Below are positions 9,295-16,596 of a stretch of 59,987 nt of DNA, in pieces. Made by a program: the position numbers and the translations under genes. Source of the DNA: Alcanivorax sp. 1008 (GTDB taxonomy: Bacteria; Pseudomonadota; Gammaproteobacteria; Pseudomonadales; Alcanivoracaceae); contig NZ_JAFMPS010000014.1 in NCBI RefSeq assembly GCF_020667895.1, forward strand, positions 1 to 59,987, read 5' to 3'. Under the pieces are notes generated by a model. That model did no database searches. It was not told where the DNA came from and was given only the letters and a program-made list of their open reading frames with translations. The first letter of the stretch is position 1. Every line of letters begins with the position of its first letter.

Positions 9295-10116
9295 TCAGAA
9301 CGGCAGGTTCTGCAGGCCGGGGCGTGAGGGTGCCGGGCGCCTCCAGGCAAAACGACTATCCGGGTCCTGATAGTTTGCACCGCTGTCGCTTTTTGCCGGG
9401 ATGGTCTGCTCGCGTTGTCTGGCTGGTGCCGGCATGTCGCGACTCGCGGCCAGTGGCTGACTGATGCGTGGTGGTAGTAGTGCCAGATTGACCTGTTGCC
9501 CACCCCAGCCACCAGGCTGCTTGATCACATCTACGGCCAGATGAGCCGGTGGCTGCATGCGCAGACGCAAGCGTAGTACCGCTGGAGAGGGGCGATCCGC
9601 CTGATTGACTGGACGTACTGCGATCAGTAGGCAGCGGCCTTCGCGCGCGGCCAGATGCAGGCGGCGCAGGGCAATCTGGTCGTCCATGTTCTCTGGTAGC
9701 CAGACCATCAGAGTGCTGACTGCGCCGCTGGCCAGGGCTTCATGGCAGGCCTGCAGCAGGGTGTCGTGGCGTTCGCTGCGCATGACTAGCAGCCGATGGC
9801 TTTTGATGCCCGCCTGTTGCAGGGTGTCAGCGCGGGGGCGGGCCGGCGGGTTGGCCAGAACCACCAGGCCATCCAGACGACCTGCCATGGCCGGCAACAT
9901 CAAGCGCAGGGCCTGTGGGCAGGGGGCAGCGCATAGTAGTTCTACCAGACCGGCAGCTGGCCAGCCGCGCAGATGCAGAGTGTTGTTGAGATTATCAAAG
10001 CCACTGTCGATGGTTTCTTCGCAGGGGGCCGCAGGGCGCCCACGCCAGATACCAGGGCGCTCAAGCAAGCTATCCAGAGAGGGGGTGTGGTTGGCGGCAG
10101 AGGTAAGCGGAAGCAT
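9295..10116 (-). CDS. imuA: ImuA, RecA-like mutasome protein
   Basis: A 273-residue RecA/SulA-like protein, first gene of the imuA-imuB-dnaE2 cassette. The region TIDSGFDNLNNTLHLRGWPAAGLVELLC (residues about 36-63) matches the start of the RecA-like core, with a degenerate P-loop. The segment near 110-145 (RLLVMRSERHD...WLPEN) continues the fold. The C-terminal 60 residues are Pro/Arg-rich and probably disordered. The ATG at 10116 has only a weak AGGTG ribosome binding site. The promoter upstream contains a consensus LexA box, so expression should be induced by DNA damage. Position in the cassette makes the assignment secure although ImuA sequences diverge strongly. Confidence 0.88.
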   Translation of the reverse strand: MLPLTSAANHTPSLDSLLERPGIWRGRPAAPCEETIDSGFDNLNNTLHLRGWPAAGLVELLCAAPCPQALRLMLPAMAGRLDGLVVLANPPARPRADTLQQAGIKSHRLLVMRSERHDTLLQACHEALASGAVSTLMVWLPENMDDQIALRRLHLAAREGRCLLIAVRPVNQADRPSPAVLRLRLRMQPPAHLAVDVIKQPGGWGGQQVNLALLPPRISQPLAASRDMPAPARQREQTIPAKSDSGANYQDPDSRFAWRRPAPSRPGLQNLPF

Positions 10117-10148
10117 GGCGGCACCTGTACATAGGGTCAGTACAGGAG

Positions 10149-10178
10149 AGAATACTGTTCATCTGGACAGTATTGCAA
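10149..10178 (-). promoter_or_regulatory. SOS promoter of imuA with embedded LexA box
   Basis: On the minus strand a -35 box TTGCAA (10178-10173) and a -10 box TATTCT (10154-10149) are separated by 18 bases. The LexA site, read on plus as TACTGTTCATCTGGACAGTA (10153-10172), matches the CTGT-N8-ACAG consensus with both flanking TA bases and fills the spacer. LexA bound here would block RNA polymerase directly. A second, longer palindrome (CTGTAC, nine bases, GTACAG) lies just downstream around 10124-10146, but its spacing does not fit LexA. Confidence 0.85.
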
Positions 10179-10199
10179 GTGTTGTGTTGAAAACCAGCT

Positions 10200-11372
10200 C
10201 TAGCCTCCGCGGTGACGAGCCTCAAGCAGGCTGGCCCGGCCATACTGGCTCTCTGCGGCCAGCTTGCGGTAGCGGGCCAGCAGTTCACTGCTGAGTAGTT
10301 CCAGTTCTGTTTCAATGCGCTGCCGGCGCTGTTGGTTTTGCTGATCCAGCAGCTCAATCTGCTCGCGCAGTTGGTCATGGGCAAGGGCAGCCCCTCCGGG
10401 AAGTTGCTGCTGCTCGGCCAGCAGGGTTTGCCGGCGGTTGAGAAGGGCTTCCAGTTGCTGGCTGATTTCTGCGCGCTCCTGAGTGGCATCGGCCTGACTG
10501 TTACCCTCTAATTGAGCGAGGCGCTGCTCCAGCATTTCCTGCTCTCTTTTCAGCATGGTCAGAAATGGGGTGATGCGGGCTTGCTGGGCGGAGTTTTCAA
10601 ATGCTGTCCGGGATAGCTGCTGCAGTTGTTTTTCAAGGCAGTGGCGTTGTTCGCTACTGCGGGCCAGAGCGCCAAGTTCGCTCAAGAGCTGGCTGTCGGT
10701 ATTGTTGATCATCTGTTTGAGCATCTGGCTTTGCGCCGCCCGGCTTTCATCCAGACGGGTGCGTAGCAGCTGCTCAACCAGACGATCGGTGGCGCTGCGC
10801 AGTGAGTTGACCTGCTCTGCATTATTGAGGATCTGACCCTGAACCATGTTGTAGATGGCGAATGCTTGTGCCAGCTGCCCCTGCTGGCGCAATTCAGAGG
10901 CTTGCTCCAGCAGGCCGCGCAGGGCTTCCGGGTCGGCCCCATAGCGTTGTCCGGTGCGCAGTAACCACTGCGCTGCCCGCTGCGGATCCCCTTCGAGTCG
11001 GAAAGACTCCGCCAACAGCAGGGAAGCTTGCACCGCTACGGTGCTATCCAGTTCGATGGCGCTGAGCAGCTGACGTGCTTCGATAAACCGTGATTTGCTC
11101 AGGTACTCAGCTGCGAGAGTTAATCTGGCCCGGTTCAAGGCCACGCGATCAACGGCCCCCGCCGTCCCGGGAGGGGCTGCCAGATATTGCTCCAGCACGG
11201 TTTGTCGATCTGTTAGATCATCCTGAGTCAGTGCTTGCAGTACCTGACGACTTTGCGCATGACTGTGTACTGTTTTGCTGGTTTGGCACTGCTCTTGCTC
11301 TGCCGCCTGAGCAGGCTGCATTAGCAGGCAGCTGCTGAGCAGCAAGGATAGGCAAAGGCTGTGATGTGACAT
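10200..11372 (-). CDS. Periplasmic TPR/coiled-coil protein of unknown function
   Basis: A 390-residue exported protein. The signal peptide (MSHHSLCLSLLLSSCLLMQPAQAA) has a predicted cleavage after AQA. Residues about 70-180 have the helix-pair pattern of tetratricopeptide-like repeats (AEYLSKSRFIEARQLL; LAESFRLEGDPQRAAQWLL; AQAFAIYNMVQ). From about 240 to the end the chain is Gln/Glu/Arg-rich with heptad character and is probably a long coiled coil. It lies upstream of imuA on the same strand but is separated from it by the SOS promoter. It is divergent from the redox operon, whose first start codon lies 292 bases away. I see no enzymatic motif; a scaffold role is only a guess. Confidence 0.65.
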   Translation of the reverse strand: MSHHSLCLSLLLSSCLLMQPAQAAEQEQCQTSKTVHSHAQSRQVLQALTQDDLTDRQTVLEQYLAAPPGTAGAVDRVALNRARLTLAAEYLSKSRFIEARQLLSAIELDSTVAVQASLLLAESFRLEGDPQRAAQWLLRTGQRYGADPEALRGLLEQASELRQQGQLAQAFAIYNMVQGQILNNAEQVNSLRSATDRLVEQLLRTRLDESRAAQSQMLKQMINNTDSQLLSELGALARSSEQRHCLEKQLQQLSRTAFENSAQQARITPFLTMLKREQEMLEQRLAQLEGNSQADATQERAEISQQLEALLNRRQTLLAEQQQLPGGAALAHDQLREQIELLDQQNQQRRQRIETELELLSSELLARYRKLAAESQYGRASLLEARHRGG

Positions 11373-11664
11373 GGCGGATAAGTCTCCCCGGCTAAGTAGC
11401 TTTATGAGCTGCTTGAATTTTTATTGCACTGTTATAGGGATTTTCAGAAAGGTTAGGTGCGTGTTGCATCACAACAGTGAGAAATTGACCCCCTCGCCTG
11501 AGTCGACTGATCAGTAAAACCCATGAGTGCTGGGCTGTATCTGTCTGGCGATGACAAAAAATGCCGGCAAATGGAAAAACAACATACTTATTGTGGGCTT
11601 GGCAAAGTATTATCAGGTCATTCGTGCGTCACATGGCGCAGTCGGGGCGAATAGCAGGGCAGTG

Positions 11665-14046
11665 ATGGAAAACCATTTTGAAGTCGTGATTGTTGGCTCT
11701 GGGCCGGCAGGTTTGAGTGCTGCTGGCCGCGCCGCAGAGCTGGACCTGTCCCATGTGCTGCTGGAAAGCACTTCCCATCTGGCTAATACCATTCAGCGTT
11801 ATCAAAAGGGCAAGCACGTGATGGCTGAGCCTGGCTTCCTGCCATTGCGCAGTAGCCTGCCATTCGATGCTGGCTCCCGTGAGGATATTCTGGCTGCCTG
11901 GCAGCAAAACGCGGAAACCCTGTCCATCAATGTGGATTGGCAGGCGGATGTGGTGTCGATTAGCGGGCAGCGTGGCGATTTCACCTTGCAGACCCGCGCT
12001 GGTAAAACCATACGAGCCGCTAATGTGGTGCTGGCCATTGGCTTGCAGGGCAACCCCCGTAAGCTCGGAGTTCCGGGTGAGGATCAACCATTTGTCCAGT
12101 ATCAGCTGGATGATCCGGATGAATATCAGAATGAATCAATCATGGTGGTCGGTGCCGGTGACTCTGCCATTGAGAATGCGCTGGCCTTGTCACGGAATAA
12201 TCAGGTTTCCCTGATCAACCGTCGTGATGAATTTGCCCGCGCCAAAGAGGGCAACCTGAAACTGCTTGAGGATGCCATTGAGCGTGGCCGCATCAAGGTG
12301 TTCTTCAATAGTAGTTTGCGCCAGATCGAAACACTGACTAATGGCGATCATCTGGCTCAGGTGACATTGACCACCGGCGAAGGGGAAGTGCAAGTGCCGG
12401 TGGACCGGATTATTGCCAGACTCGGTGCTATTCCACCACGGGACTTTGTTGAATCTTGTGGCATTAATTTTCCTAATGATGCTGTCAATGCGGTGCCTGA
12501 GCTGACGCATCAATATGAGTCAAATGTGCCCGGTTTGTATGTTATCGGTGCTCTGGCAGGGTATCCGCTAATCAAGCAGGCCATGAATCAGGGCTACGAA
12601 GTGATCGAGCATATTCTCGGTCACGATATAAAGCCGGTGGATAATGATCTTCTGGCGGAAAAATTTTCTGGCTTGCCATTTGATCTTGATGTCGAACAGA
12701 CCCTTGAGCTCATTCAGAATAATGTGTTGTGCTTTGGTCCGGTCAATAGTCTGCGTTTTCGTGAACTTATTCTGGAAAGCGAGATGCACACGCCGGCAGA
12801 AGGCGACGTGATCTTCTCCCGTAACGACTACACCAATTCATTCTATTCAGTAGTTGAAGGCTCGGTAGAAGTTGTTATTGATGAGGCTACCGGAAAACGA
12901 GTGCGTATCGGGGAGGGACACTTCTTCGGTGAGATGGGACTGATTTCCGGCCGCCGTCGTAATGCAACTGTGTATGCGGGACGCCACTGTGTACTGGTGG
13001 AAACGCCGCGGCGCACCATGCTGCGACTACTCGCATCAGCAGATGAAGTGCGCCGGCGTATTGATCAGGTGTTTATTCTGCGGGCTATTCATTCCCAGTT
13101 TGCTCCCAACTCCAGTCTTGAGGACCTGTCTGATCTGGTGAACTCGGCAGAGTTACGTCAGTACGCTCCAGGGGAGGTGCTGTTTGCAGAGGGAGAGAGT
13201 GGTGATGAGCTGCATCTGGTGCGGCGTGGCTCACTAACGGTGTCCCGCTATCTGCATGGCCGCGAAGTGGTGCTGTCCTATGTGCCGGCAGGCAAGTATG
13301 TGGGCGAAATGGGGTTGCTCGGTAATACCCGGCGTACTGCCTCGGTGCGAGCTGTGGTGCCCACTGAAACAGTAGTGATGAAGAGCGGGCCATTTCTTGC
13401 CCTGCTGGATAGAGATCCACAGTTGAAAGAGCAGGTGCAGCTACAGCTGCAGGCTCGGCTGCGCGCCAATGCCTCCATGGAGGCCTCAGAGGAAGGTGGT
13501 GAGTTGCTTTCGTTCCTGATGCGTCAGGGGCTGGGCGAAGCCACGGATGTGTTGTTGATTGATGAATCCCTGTGTGTGCGTTGTGACAACTGCGAAACCG
13601 CCTGCGCTTCAACTCACGGCGGCACTTCTCGTCTGAACCGTGAAGCAGGGCCAAGTTATGCTTCTATTCATGTGCCCACATCCTGCCGCCATTGTGAACA
13701 TCCACATTGCATGAAGGACTGTCCGCCTGATGCGATCAGTCGTAATGCCAGCGGCGAAGTGGTTATTGCTGACAACTGTATTGGTTGCGGTAACTGTGAA
13801 AGCAATTGCCCCTATGGGGTTATCCAGATGGCTCAGGTGGGCGGTTCTCAGCCTGGCCTGTGGAGCCGTGTTCTGTTCGGTGCCGAGCATAAAAAAATCA
13901 AGGACAAGGACGCGCCCAAGCGGGCAGTGAAGTGCGATATGTGTACCAGTCTTAAGGGCGGGCCTGCCTGTGTGCGAGCCTGTCCCACAGGTGCTGCAGT
14001 GCGCATTAGTCCGGAACAGTTTATTGAGCTGGTGCAGGAGAACTGA
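11665..14046 (+). CDS. FAD/NAD(P) oxidoreductase fused to two cNMP-binding domains and a 4x[4Fe-4S] ferredoxin module
   Basis: A 793-residue cytoplasmic flavoprotein opening the redox operon. Residues about 5-320 form a thioredoxin-reductase-like fold: FAD motif GSGPAG (11-16) and a second Rossmann motif VVGAGDSAIENA near 165, without the CxxC of true thioredoxin reductases. Two cyclic-nucleotide domains follow at about 355-458 and 492-588; each keeps a phosphate-cassette-like motif (FGEMGLISGRRRNATV and VGEMGLLGNTRRTASV). From about 635 to 778 there are 16 cysteines in four motifs (LCVRCDNCETAC, SCRHCEHPHCMKDCP, NCIGCGNCESNCP, KCDMC...ACVRACP), the pattern of DmsB/NrfC-type subunits. ATG 11665 precedes the first conserved stretch; an upstream in-frame start at 11527 would add 46 non-conserved residues. 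I see no convincing promoter in 11373-11664. It probably moves electrons between NAD(P)H and the membrane partner encoded next; the direction is not determinable. Confidence 0.85.
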   Translation: MENHFEVVIVGSGPAGLSAAGRAAELDLSHVLLESTSHLANTIQRYQKGKHVMAEPGFLPLRSSLPFDAGSREDILAAWQQNAETLSINVDWQADVVSISGQRGDFTLQTRAGKTIRAANVVLAIGLQGNPRKLGVPGEDQPFVQYQLDDPDEYQNESIMVVGAGDSAIENALALSRNNQVSLINRRDEFARAKEGNLKLLEDAIERGRIKVFFNSSLRQIETLTNGDHLAQVTLTTGEGEVQVPVDRIIARLGAIPPRDFVESCGINFPNDAVNAVPELTHQYESNVPGLYVIGALAGYPLIKQAMNQGYEVIEHILGHDIKPVDNDLLAEKFSGLPFDLDVEQTLELIQNNVLCFGPVNSLRFRELILESEMHTPAEGDVIFSRNDYTNSFYSVVEGSVEVVIDEATGKRVRIGEGHFFGEMGLISGRRRNATVYAGRHCVLVETPRRTMLRLLASADEVRRRIDQVFILRAIHSQFAPNSSLEDLSDLVNSAELRQYAPGEVLFAEGESGDELHLVRRGSLTVSRYLHGREVVLSYVPAGKYVGEMGLLGNTRRTASVRAVVPTETVVMKSGPFLALLDRDPQLKEQVQLQLQARLRANASMEASEEGGELLSFLMRQGLGEATDVLLIDESLCVRCDNCETACASTHGGTSRLNREAGPSYASIHVPTSCRHCEHPHCMKDCPPDAISRNASGEVVIADNCIGCGNCESNCPYGVIQMAQVGGSQPGLWSRVLFGAEHKKIKDKDAPKRAVKCDMCTSLKGGPACVRACPTGAAVRISPEQFIELVQEN

Positions 14047-14048
14047 TT

Positions 14049-14939
14049 ATGCACGGCTCTTTTCTTTCTCACCGTGGTGGCTTCTGGTTTTGGGTTGCAT
14101 TAGTGCTGGTGCTGTCCAGTGTGCTGGCTTATGTCTGGCACGAACCACTGGGGCAGCCTAATGGTGGCACCTGGCTGGGCTACACACTGGGTACTGTGGC
14201 CGCCTTGCTGATTGTCTGGCTGACATTCTTTGGTGTGCGCAAGCGTGCCTATTACTCTCGCTTGGGCACTGTCAAAGGCTGGCTATCAGCTCATGTCTAT
14301 CTTGGTGGCAGTCTGCTGGTGCTGGGAACCTTGCATAGTGGTTTTCAGTTTGGTCTGAATATCCACACCCTTGCCTGGCTGCTGATGGTCCTGGTGATTG
14401 TCAGCGGCTTTTACGGCGTTTGGGTTTACTGGCGTTATCCCGAGCGGATTACCCGTAACCGTGATGGCATGACCCGGCAGCTAATCTTTCGCGAAGTGGC
14501 TGATATTGATCGCAAGGCCAGTGTGATTGTTGAGGGGCTGGGTTCGCCTGCAGACCGGATGGTGATCTCGGCAATTCAGCTATTCAGTATTGGTGGTGGT
14601 GCCTGGCACCAGCTAACCGGTCGGGATCGTTCGCGCATCATGGTGGCTGCGAGCAAGGGCTCCGCTAAACGCTGGGTGCAGGTAGCCAATCCAACCCAGC
14701 AGCGCTTGCTTGATGAGCTAACCGGGCTGCTGTCGCGATCAGCTGATCCGCAGGAAGCGGCATTGTTGCAGGAGCTGATTGATTTAATTTCGCGCAAAGC
14801 CAAACTGATGCGGCAACTGCTAGCGGATATTCGTTTGCAGGGGCTGATGGAAGTCTGGTTGTACTGCCATATCCCGTTGACCATGGCTCTGCTGGCAACG
14901 CTGATGGCTCATATTGTCAGCGTGTTCTTCTACTGGTGA
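14049..14939 (+). CDS. Membrane diheme cytochrome b-like subunit
   Basis: A 296-residue inner-membrane protein with hydrophobic segments near residues 10-30, 40-62, 85-105, 107-130 and 268-290. Two pairs of histidines lie in membrane segments: His82 and His96, then His274 and His288. Each pair is 14 residues apart, the spacing by which two hemes b are held on the helices of a four-helix bundle in the cytochrome bc1 b subunit. The long loop between about 140 and 265 is hydrophilic. It starts two bases after the ferredoxin-flavoprotein gene, so it is the natural membrane partner of that Fe-S module and may also interact with quinone. I do not recognise a named family; heme binding is inferred from the spacing. 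Confidence 0.7.
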   Translation: MHGSFLSHRGGFWFWVALVLVLSSVLAYVWHEPLGQPNGGTWLGYTLGTVAALLIVWLTFFGVRKRAYYSRLGTVKGWLSAHVYLGGSLLVLGTLHSGFQFGLNIHTLAWLLMVLVIVSGFYGVWVYWRYPERITRNRDGMTRQLIFREVADIDRKASVIVEGLGSPADRMVISAIQLFSIGGGAWHQLTGRDRSRIMVAASKGSAKRWVQVANPTQQRLLDELTGLLSRSADPQEAALLQELIDLISRKAKLMRQLLADIRLQGLMEVWLYCHIPLTMALLATLMAHIVSVFFYW

Positions 14940-14943
14940 CGCC

Positions 14944-16596
14944 ATGTATGTATTGATCCGACGACTTGGCGCCGGTAGCGGCCCAACCAGAACTTTCAAA
15001 GACGAAGAGCTGGCCGTTGACAAGTTGTCTATCGGCCGCGGTACAGATCAGGAGCTGTTGCTGCCCGGTGATCGGGTGGCCTACCAGCATGCGGAAATTT
15101 CTCTTGCTGCTGGACAGTTCCGGATTCGCGCTCTGGCCAGCTCTGGCATCACGGTCAACGGTCGTAGTTGCAAAATGGCGGTGCTTAACAGCGGCGACCA
15201 GATTCTGATTGCCGACTACCGTTTGATTGTGTTGCCGGCGTCAGAGGGCGTTGATCTGGCGCTGAGTCTTGAAGTGCTGGAACAGCAAGACGCGCCATCA
15301 GTTGATCCTGCGAGTTTCACTATTCGTCTTGATGTATTGCAAAATTGGCGGCCGCGACGTTGGGCCTGGCTATTGTTTACCGTACTGCTGTTAGGTGGCT
15401 TGTTGCTGCCAGCGTTGGTGGCGATGGTTCCAGGCTGGCAGAACACTTTTCGTAGTACACCGCTGCCGGATGACAGCTTCTGGCTAAGTGGCCCGCTGCA
15501 CTCCATGCATAGCACCATTGGTAAGGACTGTCAGGCATGTCATACCAAGCCATTCGCGCCGGTAACGAACGAAGCCTGTATGGATTGTCATGCTGATACG
15601 GCTGTTCATGTGTCTGAAGTTCATCCAGATACCTCCATGTTCGAAGGCGAACGCTGTGCTTCCTGTCATCATGAGCACAATGGCGAGCAGCGCATGGTGT
15701 TTGATGATCAGCGTTTTTGTTCTGACTGCCATGGCAATCTTGAGCAACGGATGAGCGATGCGCCGGCAGTTGAGCGTGCCACAGATTTTCATGCGGACCA
15801 TCCGGATTTTCGTCTGAGCCTTTTGCAATGGCAGCCGCAGTCGCAAAGTCCGCGGCAGGCGGTCGATGCGTCTTTGCAGGAAAGCAGTCACCTGACATTT
15901 GACCATGCCACTCACCTTGATCCGCAAGGTATCAAGAGCGATGACGGCGACTGGCAAGTGCTGAACTGTGGCGATTGCCATCAGATGACCGTTGGTGGTG
16001 TAAACATGGCGCCGATCAACATGGATCAGCATTGTGCCAGTTGTCATGCCTTGTCATTCGATCTGCAAGACCCGCAACGGGTTGTGCCCCATGGCAAGCC
16101 GGATCAGGTGCTGGCCAGTTTGCGAGAATATTACGCTGCACAGTTTGTCCAGAATCGAGCCGGCGCGGGGGATATTCGTGCATCTCGTCCGGGTGGCCTG
16201 AACAACCTGAGTGAGCTGCAGCGCGAAGGCCTTGTCTGGGTGGAAAACAAGAGCAGGGCGGTAGCGGAAGATCTGTTTGAGCGCCGTGCCTGCGCGACTT
16301 GTCATGAGGTGGAGCGTAGCGCCGAGGATCCGGCTCAGTGGTTGGTCAAACCAGTACGACTCAATGAAGAATGGTTTGCTTCCAGCGAGTTTCCCCATGG
16401 GCGCCATACCCAGAGTGAGTGTATCGACTGCCATGCTGCAGATCAGTCTGCTCAGGCTGAAGATATCCTGATGCCGGACATCGCCATATGTCAGGAGTGC
16501 CATAAAGGCCAGCAGGCTAACGAGGGATTGCGTTCTGGTTGTATCAGCTGCCATAGCTACCACCAGTTTGATGTACATGCGGAGCTTGCGCCTTGA
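14944..16596 (+). CDS. FHA domain - membrane helix - periplasmic decaheme cytochrome c
   Basis: A 550-residue fusion. Residues about 1-105 form an FHA (phosphothreonine-binding) domain, with SIGRGTDQELLLPGDRVAYQHAEI and later GITVNGRSC. One hydrophobic helix at about 138-163 would place it in the cytoplasm and the rest in the periplasm. From residue 196 there are ten CxxCH heme sites: CQACH, CMDCH, CASCH, CSDCH, CGDCH, CASCH, CATCH, CIDCH, CQECH and CISCH, with many spare histidines for axial ligation. ATG 14944 lies four bases after the cytochrome b stop. It probably receives electrons from the cytochrome b and passes them across the periplasm. An FHA domain on a multiheme cytochrome is unusual and suggests control by, or docking to, a phosphorylated partner; that is inference. 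Confidence 0.87.
   Translation: MYVLIRRLGAGSGPTRTFKDEELAVDKLSIGRGTDQELLLPGDRVAYQHAEISLAAGQFRIRALASSGITVNGRSCKMAVLNSGDQILIADYRLIVLPASEGVDLALSLEVLEQQDAPSVDPASFTIRLDVLQNWRPRRWAWLLFTVLLLGGLLLPALVAMVPGWQNTFRSTPLPDDSFWLSGPLHSMHSTIGKDCQACHTKPFAPVTNEACMDCHADTAVHVSEVHPDTSMFEGERCASCHHEHNGEQRMVFDDQRFCSDCHGNLEQRMSDAPAVERATDFHADHPDFRLSLLQWQPQSQSPRQAVDASLQESSHLTFDHATHLDPQGIKSDDGDWQVLNCGDCHQMTVGGVNMAPINMDQHCASCHALSFDLQDPQRVVPHGKPDQVLASLREYYAAQFVQNRAGAGDIRASRPGGLNNLSELQREGLVWVENKSRAVAEDLFERRACATCHEVERSAEDPAQWLVKPVRLNEEWFASSEFPHGRHTQSECIDCHAADQSAQAEDILMPDIAICQECHKGQQANEGLRSGCISCHSYHQFDVHAELAP

Noticed and set aside
11527-11664. N-terminal extension of the flavoprotein from 11527
   Set aside because: The 46 extra residues are unlike any flavoprotein start, and the FAD motif sits at the expected distance from ATG 11665.
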